Source of the DNA: Roseomonas sp.
Lineage (GTDB): Bacteria; Pseudomonadota; Alphaproteobacteria; Acetobacterales; Acetobacteraceae
NCBI GenBank assembly: GCA_020249865.1
Contig: JADCEV010000013.1
Coordinates: 38,237-102,236 of the forward strand
Direction: 5' to 3'
Length of the DNA stretch: 64,000 nt
Shown here: positions 8,724 to 16,654 of the stretch, in pieces
How the letters are laid out: each line of letters starts with the position of its first letter
How positions within the stretch are numbered: the first letter of the stretch is position 1
Notes under the pieces: model-generated
What the model was told of the DNA's origin: nothing
Database searches by the model: none
Seen by the model: only the letters and a program-made list of their open reading frames with translations
Program-made: the position numbers and the translations under genes

Positions 8724-9564
8724 GGTGTGAAGGGCTCCAGCGCAGCAGACGGTTCATGATGGCAACAATGACGCGGTCGGAAATGAAGCCGGCAATGCCG
8801 ATCACGATCATGCCGCAAATCACCAATTCGGTGCGCGACAAGGTGCGGCCATCCATGATCACGGCACCAAGCCCTTGCGGCACGCCGGTCATCTCCCCCA
8901 CCACAATCACGAACCAGGCAAGCCCCAAACCGAGCCTTAGGCCCGTGAAGATGGAAGGCAATGATGCCGGCAATACTACGCGGAAGAATTGCGCCGTGCC
9001 GGAACAGCCCAGCATGGAAGCCGCTTCAAACAGCCGCTTTTCCACACTGCGCACGCCAAAAACCGTGTTCAGCAGAATGGGATAAAAGGCGCCGAGGAAG
9101 ACCAGGAAGAAGGCCGAACGCGGCCCAAGCCCGAACAGGATCATGGAAAGCGGCAGCCAGGCCGTCACCGGAATGGGGCGCATCAATTGCAGAAAGGGAT
9201 CCAGCAGCGCGCGCACCTGTTCATTGCGCCCAATCAGCAGCCCAAGCGGCACCGCCACCAGCGCGGCGAGTGCAAAACCGCCATACACCCGCTGCATGGA
9301 CGCAAACAAATGGATATGGAGTGTGGCCGAAAACGCATCATCCCAAATGCCGCCAATGGCGAAATCCACCATATATTCAGCGACATCGGCGGGGGAGGGG
9401 ATAAGCCGCGTCATCCCCGCCATCACCGCGAAATGCCAGCCGAAGAGCAGCGCCACCGGCACCACCAGCGCGAGCATGACCCCCTTCACGCGCGGCCAGA
9501 TAACGCCGGCGGATCGAGACTTCTTTTCTTCCGCCGTGCTTTCGGCGGCCACACTCGCGCTCAT
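8716..9564 (-). CDS. ABC transporter permease, NitT/TauT (SsuC/TauC) type
   Basis: 282 aa inner-membrane protein with about six hydrophobic segments; the cytoplasmic N-terminus is polar. The EAA-loop region that contacts the ATPase is visible as FEAASMLGCSGTAQFFRVVLPASLPSIFTGLRLG (around residues 185-218). The family is the TauC/SsuC permease. It starts 11 bases downstream of the solute-binding protein gene and overlaps the ATPase gene, so the three form one importer. Confidence 0.9.
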   Translation of the reverse strand: MSASVAAESTAEEKKSRSAGVIWPRVKGVMLALVVPVALLFGWHFAVMAGMTRLIPSPADVAEYMVDFAIGGIWDDAFSATLHIHLFASMQRVYGGFALAALVAVPLGLLIGRNEQVRALLDPFLQLMRPIPVTAWLPLSMILFGLGPRSAFFLVFLGAFYPILLNTVFGVRSVEKRLFEAASMLGCSGTAQFFRVVLPASLPSIFTGLRLGLGLAWFVIVVGEMTGVPQGLGAVIMDGRTLSRTELVICGMIVIGIAGFISDRVIVAIMNRLLRWSPSHHG

Positions 9565-9575
9565 TCAGCTAACTT

Positions 9576-10529
9576 TCAGGAAGTCGCGACTTCGTTGGAG
9601 AAGCGCGGATTGAGGAAGCGGTCGAAGTTGGGCAGGGCGCGGATCTGGCGCATTTCCAGCATTTGCTGAGCATAGGCGCGCGCCTGCGTCATCACCGTAT
9701 CGTCAAGCCGCCAGGTATATTCCACGTTGTTTTCAGCAAGCGCACGATCCACGGCGGCGCGCGGCGCGCCCAGGATGCGCACCGTCGCTTCCGCCACTTC
9801 GGCCTTATTGGCCATCATGTGTTCGCTGGCGCGGCGATGAATGCCAAGCATGGTCCTCACCAAGGCAGGGTCTTGCGCGATCATCGCTTCCGATGTGGCG
9901 AAGATCATATTGAGGCCGCCCATCGCAGTGCCGTAGGGGAATTCGACCAATTCACCGACACCAGAGGAAAGCGAAAGCCCCGGACCCGGTTCGGCACCCA
10001 CATAGGCATCAATATCGCCGCGGGAGAGCATGGCGTGCATTTCACCAAAGGGTACGCGCACGCTGGTGATATCGCGCACTGTCATTCCGTTCTGGCGGAG
10101 CCGCTCCAGGATGAACACTTCCTGGGTGGAGCCTGGCCAAATGCCAACGCGCTTGCCGCGCAGCCCGGCAATGTCACGAATGCCAGACCCGGCCTTGGCA
10201 ATCACGCCCATGCCGCGATTGCAGAAGGCGCCGACCACCACAACCGGCTCACCCGCTGCGGCGCCAAGCGTGGCGGCAGCAATGCCGAAGCCACCGAAGT
10301 CAACACTGCGCGTCACCACGGCATTCTTGCCATCCGTTGGGCTGTCAAAGGTGATGATTTCGATATTCAGCCCCGCCGGCGCGAAGCGCTGATAGAAATG
10401 GGGTGTCATGGAATGGATCAGCCGGAGCGATCCCATCTTCACCGTGCGCGCAGCCTGTGCACGTGCAATCGAAGGGGCGGCGAGGGGGGCCAAGGCGATG
10501 GCACCCAAAAGATGACGACGTTGCATCAT
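9576..10529 (-). CDS. ABC transporter substrate-binding protein, SsuA/NMT1-like
   Basis: 317 aa with an N-terminal signal peptide (MQRRHLLGAIALAPLAAPSIARA; an RR pair is present, so Tat export is possible). The mature part has the SsuA/THI5/NMT1 pattern: VKMGSLRLIHSMTPHFYQRF, GKNAVVTRSVDFGGFGIAAAT and GKRVGIWPGSTQEVFILERL. These proteins deliver sulfonates, nitrate, pyrimidine precursors or similar compounds to TauBC-type importers. It lies 21 bases after the small allophanate-hydrolase-domain gene. The ligand is not recognisable from sequence. Confidence 0.88.
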   Translation of the reverse strand: MMQRRHLLGAIALAPLAAPSIARAQAARTVKMGSLRLIHSMTPHFYQRFAPAGLNIEIITFDSPTDGKNAVVTRSVDFGGFGIAAATLGAAAGEPVVVVGAFCNRGMGVIAKAGSGIRDIAGLRGKRVGIWPGSTQEVFILERLRQNGMTVRDITSVRVPFGEMHAMLSRGDIDAYVGAEPGPGLSLSSGVGELVEFPYGTAMGGLNMIFATSEAMIAQDPALVRTMLGIHRRASEHMMANKAEVAEATVRILGAPRAAVDRALAENNVEYTWRLDDTVMTQARAYAQQMLEMRQIRALPNFDRFLNPRFSNEVATS

Positions 10530-10550
10530 GAATTCTCCTTTGTTGAAGCC

Positions 10551-10949
10551 TCAAGCGGGGGTTGCGATGCTGGCGAGAAAGGCGCGCCAGCCACCAAAGC
10601 GGGTAATGTCTTCCGCGCCCTGCAAGCCTTCCGGTTCCACCAGAAAACCCTTGGGGCGAGAGCCATCGGCCAGAAGCAGCGTGCCGATGCCAAGCGGGGC
10701 AGGAATGCGGGATACAAAGCGGCCAAAGCCATCATCGGGCAGGGCCCAGACCTCGGTCGCAATCGCCGCACCTGCACCGGGTGCCACACGCAGCAAGCCA
10801 GGCCGACGCGGCGGGCCTCCTGCCAGCGCGTAAAGCCGATAGCAGGGCTCGGTCAGCACGGCGCGACGCAGCACACCACCTTCGGAGACCAATTCATGAT
10901 TGAGCGGCAGGCCCGACAGATGCGCGCCAACAACAACAATTTCGATCAT
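10551..10949 (-). CDS. Stand-alone C-terminal domain of allophanate hydrolase (AtzF-C)
   Basis: 132 aa. The sequence corresponds to the C-terminal gamma-glutamylcyclotransferase-like domain of AtzF/DUR1: VVVGAHLSGLPLNHEL, CYRLYALAGGPPRRPGL, VWALPDDGFGRFVSRIPAPLGIGT and ITRFGGWRAFLAS. In the fused enzyme this domain follows the amidase domain and has been linked to decarboxylation of the N-carboxycarbamate intermediate. Here it is a separate gene whose ATG overlaps the amidase stop (ATGA), so the two are presumably made in equal amounts and act together. Confidence 0.85.
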   Translation of the reverse strand: MIEIVVVGAHLSGLPLNHELVSEGGVLRRAVLTEPCYRLYALAGGPPRRPGLLRVAPGAGAAIATEVWALPDDGFGRFVSRIPAPLGIGTLLLADGSRPKGFLVEPEGLQGAEDITRFGGWRAFLASIATPA

Positions 10950-12298
10950 GCGGCTTCAGCCTTTTCTGCTGCGGCCTGACGGCGCGTGAATTCCTGCGCG
11001 AGCGCCATCAGCGCCGCATCCGTGCCGCGCGGGCCAATCAAGGTGATGCCGGCGGGCAAGCCATCCGGCCGCTTCGGCCCCGGCACTGCCAATGCGGCAA
11101 GGTCAAGCAGATTGACGAAATTCGTATAAACCCCAAGCCGCGCATTCGGCGTGAAGGGATCGGCCGCCAGCGCCGCCAGTGTCGGGAAACAGGGAACCGA
11201 GGGCACCACCAATACTTCATGCGCCGCGAAAAAATCCTCGGCCACGCGGCGATATTCGGCAAGGCGATACATGCCACGAAACGCATCCACGGCGCTGAAG
11301 CCGCTCGCGCCATCAATGATCTTTTGTGTCACGGGATGCAGCGCACCGGGATGTGCGCGCGCAAAATCACCAAAAGCTGCCGCGCGTTCCGCGACCCAGG
11401 GGCCCTCATACAAAAGCTTGGCGGCATCCAGCATGTCGGTAATCGCGGCCTCTGTTGCTGAAGGCAACAAATCCAAAGCCGCCACCCAGGCTGCGCGCCC
11501 GGCGGCATCATCCAGATGCGTATCGGCGGCACGCGGCACGGCGATGCGTGCGGGCACCGCGCCCGGTTCCTGCCAGGTGATCGGGCGGCTGAAGGGATCA
11601 GCGCGATCCTCACCTGCCAAGGCCGCAAATCCGGTCCAGGCGTCTTCAAGACAGGCGGCGAAGACCGAAACGCAATCCAGGCTGCGGCAGGCCGGCACCA
11701 CGCCGCGAGTCGAAATCGCGCCCACGCTTGGCTTCAGCCCGACAATGCCATTCAGCGCCGCCGGCACACGGCCCGAACCCGCCGTATCCGTGCCCAGCGC
11801 CAGCGTCACAATCCCGCGCGCCACCGCGACCGCCGAACCGGAAGATGACCCACCCGGCACATGCTCAGCCGACACGGCATTGCGCGGCACGGGATAGGGT
11901 GTGCGCACGCCGACCAACCCGGTTGCGAATTGGTCCAGATTGGTCTTGCCAAGAATAAGCGCCCCTGCGGCGCGGAGCCGACGCACCGCCTCGGCATCCT
12001 CGGTCGGGATATGGCTGAAAGCCGGGCAGGCGGCGGTCATGGGCCGGGCGGCCACGGCGATGTTATCCTTCACCGCCACCGGCAGGCCCCAAAGCGGATA
12101 GGCCACCGGGTCAAAGCCGGGCAGGGCGCTAATCGCCGCCGCAATGGCCTCGGGCGGCGTCACATCCAGAAAAATCCCCGGATCATTGGCGGCTTCCAGC
12201 CGGCGCAAAGCCTCGGCCAGCACGGCTTGCGGCGTCACGCCGGCGCGATAGGCGGCATGCAAGGCGGCGCGTTGAAAGGGAAGGGTGGTTATATCCAT
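10946..12298 (-). CDS. atzF: Allophanate hydrolase, amidase domain (AtzF-N)
   Basis: 450 aa amidase-signature enzyme. The Ser-cisSer-Lys triad is visible: Lys in AVKDNIAVA, the glycine/serine stretch PGGSSSGSAVAVARG and the nucleophile region TDTAGSGRVPAALNGIVGLKP. The family hydrolyses allophanate to ammonia and CO2 in urea, biuret or cyanurate breakdown. The usual C-terminal domain is encoded by the next gene. It is first in a six-gene operon; a palindromic operator candidate sits 50 bases before the start and the GntR gene lies upstream in the same direction. No urea carboxylase is in the window. Confidence 0.88.
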   Translation of the reverse strand: MDITTLPFQRAALHAAYRAGVTPQAVLAEALRRLEAANDPGIFLDVTPPEAIAAAISALPGFDPVAYPLWGLPVAVKDNIAVAARPMTAACPAFSHIPTEDAEAVRRLRAAGALILGKTNLDQFATGLVGVRTPYPVPRNAVSAEHVPGGSSSGSAVAVARGIVTLALGTDTAGSGRVPAALNGIVGLKPSVGAISTRGVVPACRSLDCVSVFAACLEDAWTGFAALAGEDRADPFSRPITWQEPGAVPARIAVPRAADTHLDDAAGRAAWVAALDLLPSATEAAITDMLDAAKLLYEGPWVAERAAAFGDFARAHPGALHPVTQKIIDGASGFSAVDAFRGMYRLAEYRRVAEDFFAAHEVLVVPSVPCFPTLAALAADPFTPNARLGVYTNFVNLLDLAALAVPGPKRPDGLPAGITLIGPRGTDAALMALAQEFTRRQAAAEKAEAA

Positions 12299-12350
12299 AA
12301 CCAGCTATCCGCAAACCGCGTGCCGCCCGAAAAACGGGCTGGCGGCGCCA

Positions 12351-12374
12351 ATTGTATACAGTTCTGCATACAAT
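12351..12374. promoter_or_regulatory. Palindromic operator candidate for the GntR regulator
   Basis: Two half-sites, ATTGTATAC and GCATACAAT, are separated by six bases and are inverted with one mismatch. This A/T-rich palindrome stands out in GC-rich DNA and resembles TTGTATACAA-like sites of FCD-type GntR regulators. It lies between the end of the GntR gene and the start of the allophanate hydrolase operon. Confidence 0.6.
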
Positions 12375-12416
12375 TTGGGCGGGTCGTGATGCATCTGCCC
12401 AAGCGTGCGGCGGGCT

Positions 12417-13106
12417 TCAAAACCGCGCCTCCTGCGCCGCCATCACGCCCAGGCTGCCTTCGGTCGCCGCCAAATGGGCGCGCATCGCCGCCGCCGCCGC
12501 CGCGCCGTCACCCGCGCAAATCGCTTCAATGATCGCGCCGTGTTCGGCGTGGGAAGCCGCCAGCCGATCCTTCCCCCCAAGCTGCGCGGCGCGAAAGGGC
12601 GCCAAGCGCCGGCGCGTTACCTCAGCCAATTCGGCCAAATAGGCATTGCCCGCACCTTGATAAAGCGCCTCATGAAACGCCACATTGGCCGCGCGATACC
12701 CCGCCAGATCATGCGCGGCCACCAGCCGCGCCATCGCCTCATGCCGCGCCTTCAATTTGGTTTTTTCCTTGCGCGACAAGGCTTCCGCGCAAAGCCGGGC
12801 GCAGATCGCCTCAAGCTCCGCCATCACGGCGAACATCTCCGCCACCCGTCGCGGTTCGGGTCGCGCCACCACCGCCCCACGCCTTGGGCGCTGTTCCACC
12901 AGGCCGGTTGCGACCAGCAGCCGCAAGGCCTCCCGCACCGGGGTGCGGGAGGCGCCATGGGCAAGCGCCAAGCGTTCTTCTTCCAACGTCGTGCCGGGGG
13001 GGATTTCGCCGCGCGTAATCGCCTCAGCAAGCGCAGCGGCTATCCCTTCCGCGCGGGTCGGGCGGGTTTCCGGGGCGGCGGGCAGGGCCGAAAGGTCAAG
13101 CGGCAT
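12417..13106 (-). CDS. GntR-family regulator with FCD ligand domain
   Basis: 229 aa from ATG 13106; an in-frame ATG at 13145 would add 13 residues, and neither has a clear Shine-Dalgarno sequence. The N-terminal winged helix is seen as IAAALAEAITRGEIPPGTTL, ASRTPVREALRLL and GLVEQRPRRGAVVA. The C-terminal all-helical FCD domain holds ELEAICARLCAEAL and, later, NVAFHEALYQGAGN, RLAASHAEHGAIIEAICAGD and the end MRAHLAATEGSL, giving the usual metal-binding His/Asp residues. It most likely represses the downstream operon until a pathway metabolite binds. Confidence 0.88.
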   Translation of the reverse strand: MPLDLSALPAAPETRPTRAEGIAAALAEAITRGEIPPGTTLEEERLALAHGASRTPVREALRLLVATGLVEQRPRRGAVVARPEPRRVAEMFAVMAELEAICARLCAEALSRKEKTKLKARHEAMARLVAAHDLAGYRAANVAFHEALYQGAGNAYLAELAEVTRRRLAPFRAAQLGGKDRLAASHAEHGAIIEAICAGDGAAAAAAMRAHLAATEGSLGVMAAQEARF

Positions 13107-13134
13107 GGGGTGCGGTGTCCATAAAAGACAAGGG

Positions 13135-13154
13135 TGCTGAGCCATTGCTCAGCA
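13135..13154. promoter_or_regulatory. Perfect inverted repeat in the divergent GntR/Hint-protein region
   Basis: TGCTGAG and CTCAGCA flank a six-base spacer. It lies 30-50 bases upstream of the preferred GntR start (the alternative ATG 13145 falls in the spacer) and about 70 bases before the divergent Hint-like gene. It could be an autoregulatory operator or a leader hairpin; it does not resemble the ATTGTATAC site. Confidence 0.35.
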
Positions 13155-13221
13155 TGCCGCGTGCCGCGCCCGGCCACTGTTCACCGAAGCGGGTGCAATG
13201 TTATGCTGATGTTACGGTTGC

Positions 13222-13851
13222 ATGGATGCTTGGGGCGGACCAGTGGGCTTCAGTTTGAAGGGGATAGCCGCCGATGCGCGGGTGATGACCTCACGCGGGG
13301 ATCGGCATGCGGCCAGGCTCGGGCCAGGCATGATGCTGCTGGCTGCAACGCCCGGTATCGCCCCATTCCAGCGTGTGCTCGGCATTCGCAATATCCCCTA
13401 TCGGGGGCCACTCATCCGCGTGCTGGCTGGTGTGCTTGGCAATATGACGCCGCGCGAGGATTTGCTGATGCTACCCGATCAAGGCGTGGTGTTTCAGGGC
13501 AACGCCTACCGCGTCGGGGATCTGGTTGATGGTATCGCCATCCGGCAGGAGGAAGCCCCGGAAAACTTCACCGCCATAGACATCCTGCTTGAAGGCTATG
13601 CGGGCATTCTGGTGCAGGGGGCAACCCTGGAAGTGGGGATGCCATCCTCCGCCGCGTCCGAATACTTGCGCCGGGTCCCTGTAGATGACGCCATCACCGC
13701 CCAAATCGCCCTGATCTCCGCCGAAATCGCGCTTGAGGCCGATGCGGGCGCCGAGGAACCCCCGGCCGCAGGGCCCTTGGTTTTCATGGCCCCAAAGGCC
13801 GCCGCAGGTCCATTGCCGTCCTTGAAGCTGCCCATGCAGCGAAAATCATGA
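13222..13851 (+). CDS. Hint-domain-like protein lacking the nucleophilic cysteine
   Basis: 209 aa with no signal peptide. The layout resembles bacterial Hint_2 proteins: an entry block GIAADARVMTSRGDRHAARLGPGM where a Cys-Phe-Ala-Ala-Gly-Thr block is usual, then PLIRVLAGVLGNMTPREDLLMLPDQGVVFQG where LPxxDLxxSPDHALF is usual, and a final AIDILLEGYAGILVQGATLEVGMPS where HDVLLAEG-type text is usual. Both the N-terminal Cys and the SPDH histidine are replaced (LPDQ), so autoproteolysis is not expected. The role is unknown. It is divergent from the GntR gene. The match is by eye, so confidence is moderate. Confidence 0.55.
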   Translation: MDAWGGPVGFSLKGIAADARVMTSRGDRHAARLGPGMMLLAATPGIAPFQRVLGIRNIPYRGPLIRVLAGVLGNMTPREDLLMLPDQGVVFQGNAYRVGDLVDGIAIRQEEAPENFTAIDILLEGYAGILVQGATLEVGMPSSAASEYLRRVPVDDAITAQIALISAEIALEADAGAEEPPAAGPLVFMAPKAAAGPLPSLKLPMQRKS

Positions 13852-14200
13852 GCGTTGTTTGACGCCCAGACAATTCGCTTGGCTGCGTGGGAAATGTGAC
13901 CAGCCAAAGGCCTGCATCCTTTCCCCTGAAGAAAGCTGCGCGGAAACCGCTGCAAGTGCCATCGCGCTCTTCCAATCCGCGCCGTATTCGGCTTGGATCA
14001 TAGCCGGTTTTCGGGAGACCCATGACGTGCCATGAAAGCACCTGCGCGACCGATTGATCCGATGCGTCCGCGGCCCTTGCGCAAATGCTTGGGGCTGAAA
14101 AAATGACTGCCCAACACCGCATGAGCGGCGCTCGGCCCCATGACCCGCCGGGACATGGCTGGGCCAAATGAAAGAAGTTATTGAGGGAGAAAAACAATCC
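13852..14200. other. 349-base intergenic stretch, nothing recognised
   Basis: Between the Hint-like gene and the second Bug gene. Open frames here on the minus strand lack family similarity and overlap the Bug signal sequence. I see no convincing terminator, promoter or RNA fold; a Shine-Dalgarno-like GAGGGA lies 14189-14194 region-adjacent to the Bug start. Confidence 0.4.
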
Positions 14201-15175
14201 ATGATGCACCGTAGAACAGCCCTTGGCCTTGCCCTTTCGGTAGGTCTGGCCCCCAGCATTCTCAGCGCGCAGGGCAGTTGGCGCCCCACACGGCCCATCC
14301 GGCTGATCGTGGCCGCCGCGCCGGGCGGTTCCAATGACATTGTTGGACGCATCCTGGCCGAGGCCGTGGGCCAGATCCTGGGCCAGCCTGTGATTGTCGA
14401 AAACCGCGCCGGCGCCGGCAGCGTGATCGGGTCTGAGGCTGCGGCACGCGCCCCGGCGGATGGCTATACGCTGCTCATCAATAGTTCGCTCGCGACCGTG
14501 CCGGCCATGGTCTCGCGCATGCCCTATAACACGCTCACCGATTTCGAAGGCATCGCGATTGTAGGCTTTTCGCCGCATCTTCTGGTGGTCAATCCCCGCG
14601 TAGAGGCCCGCACAGCGCAAGAATTCGTGGCGCTGCTGCGCGCCAATCCGGGGCGCTTCAACTATGCCTCGGCCGGTATTGGCAGTGGTCCGCATATCGG
14701 TGGGCTGTTGTTCATGAACCTCATGAATGTGCTGGTGGAGACCGTGCATTACCGTGGCGGTGGCCCGGGCGTTGCCGCAATGGTCTCGGGCGAGGCGCAT
14801 TTTGGCACGCCGACCATGGCATCTTCCATCGGTCAGGTGCGCGGCGGCAATTTACGTGCCTTGGCAGTCTTGTCAGACCATCGCAGCCCGGCTCTGCCCG
14901 ATCTGCCAAACGCGCCCGAAGCGGGCATGCCCGGCGTGGTGTTCGAGGAATTCTTCCCCGTTGTGGCCCCCAGGGGCACGCCACCGGAAGCCATCGCGAC
15001 CCTTGGCGCGGCCTTCCGCCAGGCCGTCCAGCAAACCGCCGCGCGGCTGAATGAGACAACGGGTGTGACGGCGCGCCCCGGTTTTGAAACCAATGCGCAG
15101 GTCATGGCCTTTGTGCGCGAAGGGGTGGAGAAATACACCCGCATTCTGCGCGCGGCTGGTATTGACCCGGAATAG
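14201..15175 (+). CDS. Bug/TctC-family periplasmic solute receptor (second copy type)
   Basis: 324 aa from ATG 14201 (another ATG follows immediately at 14204; the frame is open from 14168). A signal peptide (HRRTALGLALSVGLAPSILSAQG) precedes RPIRLIVAAAPGGSNDIVGR and GQPVIVENRAGAGSVIGSEAAA, the standard Bug ligand-pocket loops. Later blocks are VHYRGGGPGVAAMVSGEAHFG and ALPDLPNAPEAGMPG. It is only distantly similar to the receptor at 514-1482. The thiolase gene begins 64 bases downstream, which suggests that the ligand is a carboxylate handled as a CoA thioester, but this is inference. Confidence 0.88.
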   Translation: MMHRRTALGLALSVGLAPSILSAQGSWRPTRPIRLIVAAAPGGSNDIVGRILAEAVGQILGQPVIVENRAGAGSVIGSEAAARAPADGYTLLINSSLATVPAMVSRMPYNTLTDFEGIAIVGFSPHLLVVNPRVEARTAQEFVALLRANPGRFNYASAGIGSGPHIGGLLFMNLMNVLVETVHYRGGGPGVAAMVSGEAHFGTPTMASSIGQVRGGNLRALAVLSDHRSPALPDLPNAPEAGMPGVVFEEFFPVVAPRGTPPEAIATLGAAFRQAVQQTAARLNETTGVTARPGFETNAQVMAFVREGVEKYTRILRAAGIDPE

Positions 15176-15239
15176 GCCGCGCCTTGGATTACAAGGCCGG
15201 CCTGCTCTGGCATAAGGCACATAAAGCGGAGACCCCATC

Positions 15240-16412
15240 ATGACCGAAGCTGCAATCATCGGCTGGGCGCATAGCCCCTTTGGCAAGCTTGAAGGCGAAC
15301 CCGATCTGGAAAGCCTGATCGCGCGGGTGGCGCGCGCCGCGATCGAGGATGCCGGGATATCCCCCGCCGAGATTGACGCGGGCTTTGTCGGCATTTTTGG
15401 TGAAGGCTTCACGCCGCAGGGCTTCCCCGCCTCGCTTTTGCTGCAAAGTGTGCCGGAAATGCGCTTCCGGCCCATCACGCGCTATGAAAACGCCTGCGCC
15501 ACCGGCAGTGCGGCCATCCATGGCGCAAGGGATTTCATCGCCGCCGGGCGTGGCCGCTTCGCCCTTGTGGTGGGGGCGGAGAAAATGACCGCAACACCCG
15601 GCCCCAAGATTGGCGAAATCCTACTGACCGCTTCCTATCGCAAGACGGAATCGGACATTGAAGGCGGCTTTGCCGGCGTGTTTGGCCGGATCGCGGAAGC
15701 CTATTTCCAGCGCCATGGCGATCAGTCTGATGCACTCGCCATGATTGCGGCCAAGAACCACAAGAATGGGCTGGATAATCCTTGGGCGCAGATGCGCAAG
15801 GATTTCGGCTTCGATTTCTGCCGGAACGAGAGTGAGAAGAACCCCTATGTGGCGCGGCCCCTGAAGCGCACCGATTGCTCATTGGTGTCCGATGGTGCGG
15901 CGGCCTTGGTGCTGGCCGATGCCGAGACGGCAAAAACCATGGGCAAGGCCGTGCGCTTCCGCGCCGCGGTACAGGTCAATGAATACCTGCCCATCGCGGC
16001 CCGCGACATCATCCGCTTTGATGGCGCGCGCACTGCCTGGCAGCGGGCCTATGAACAGGCCGGGGTTGGCGTAGGTGACCTTTCTTTTGTTGAGACCCAT
16101 GATTGCTTCACCATTGCCGAGCTTATCGAATATGAGGCGATGGGTCTGGCGCCTGAGGGCAAGGGTGGCAGGGCCGCGCTGGAAGGCTGGACGGCGGCGG
16201 GTGGCAAGCTGCCGGTGAACCGCTCGGGCGGGCTGAAGGCCAAGGGCCACCCGATTGGCGCCACGGGCGTTTCCATGCATGTGCTGGCGGCCATGCAGCT
16301 TTGCGGGCAGGCGGGGGCGATGCAACTGCCGCGAGCAGATTTGGCGGGCGTCTTCAATATGGGCGGCGCGGCGGTGGCAAATTATGTATCAATTTTGGAG
16401 CGCGCGGGCTGA
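15240..16412 (+). CDS. Thiolase-fold acyltransferase, SCP2-thiolase type
   Basis: 390 aa. The nucleophile is in NACATGSAAIHGA (Cys around residue 85); the catalytic His is in GLKAKGHPIGATGVSMH and a further conserved block is SFVETHDCFTIAELIEYE. The C-terminal NMGGAAVANYVSILE lacks the second cysteine of classical acetyl-CoA acetyltransferases, as in SCP2-type thiolases. Such enzymes cleave or form 3-ketoacyl-CoA bonds, and some act on branched or steroid chains; the substrate here is unknown. The DUF35 OB-fold partner often found beside such genes is absent. The gene ends about 40 bases before the sigma-54 promoter candidate. Confidence 0.85.
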   Translation: MTEAAIIGWAHSPFGKLEGEPDLESLIARVARAAIEDAGISPAEIDAGFVGIFGEGFTPQGFPASLLLQSVPEMRFRPITRYENACATGSAAIHGARDFIAAGRGRFALVVGAEKMTATPGPKIGEILLTASYRKTESDIEGGFAGVFGRIAEAYFQRHGDQSDALAMIAAKNHKNGLDNPWAQMRKDFGFDFCRNESEKNPYVARPLKRTDCSLVSDGAAALVLADAETAKTMGKAVRFRAAVQVNEYLPIAARDIIRFDGARTAWQRAYEQAGVGVGDLSFVETHDCFTIAELIEYEAMGLAPEGKGGRAALEGWTAAGGKLPVNRSGGLKAKGHPIGATGVSMHVLAAMQLCGQAGAMQLPRADLAGVFNMGGAAVANYVSILERAG

Positions 16413-16451
16413 TTGACCGTCCAATCCCTGTGCAAATGGCGCCCAAAGACG

Positions 16452-16467
16452 TGGCACGGTTGATGCA
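16452..16467 (+). promoter_or_regulatory. Sigma-54 (-24/-12) promoter candidate
   Basis: TGGCACG, four bases, then ATGCA: GG at 16453-16454 and GC at 16465-16466 are exactly ten bases apart, the invariant RpoN spacing, with one mismatch to TTGCA. Transcription would start near 16477. Downstream lie a short hairpin-rich stretch and a strong terminator. Confidence 0.6.
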
Positions 16468-16476
16468 AGGGTAGTT

Positions 16477-16566
16477 GTGTCTGGTAGCGGGATAGCCCGC
16501 TCCTGGCAGCTTAGCCTTCCTCAACCTTGCCTAAGGGCCATCCCAATGGGGTGGCCCTCTTTTTTT
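16477..16566 (+). ncRNA. Candidate sigma-54-dependent small RNA (~90 nt)
   Basis: The stretch from the predicted start to the terminator has no open frame of note. It contains a hairpin AGCGGG-ATAG-CCCGCT, a single-stranded pyrimidine-rich segment (GCCTTCCTCAACCTTGCC) that could bind Shine-Dalgarno sequences, and a terminator stem. Promoter, length and terminator together fit an intergenic sRNA gene. The alternative is an attenuated leader of the GGDEF/EAL gene. I do not recognise a known RNA family. Confidence 0.5.
16534..16566 (+). terminator. Strong rho-independent terminator
   Basis: AGGGCCATCCC pairs with GGGGTGGCCCT (11 bp including one G-U) around an AAT loop, followed by C and a run of seven or eight T. 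It ends the candidate sRNA and separates the thiolase gene from the GGDEF/EAL gene. Confidence 0.85.
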
Positions 16567-16654
16567 GGCAATTTCTTATTGCATTTTGCAACGCATTTTC
16601 ATTATGGAGTGGACGAATCAAGAATTTCAACCCATACGTGTATTCGTACATACA

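Noticed and set aside
10946..10949. Frameshift breaking a fused allophanate hydrolase
   Set aside because: The second part has its own ATG in a standard ATGA overlap and both parts are complete, so a real gene split is more likely.
15182..15198. Hairpin GCCTTG/CAAGGC after the second Bug gene as terminator
   Set aside because: The stem is short and no T run follows.
16467..16566. c-di-GMP (GEMM) riboswitch before the GGDEF/EAL gene
   Set aside because: A GGTAGCGGG stretch is reminiscent, but the conserved CACGCACAGGGCAAACC core is absent, and the terminator is followed by 90 bases before the preferred start.
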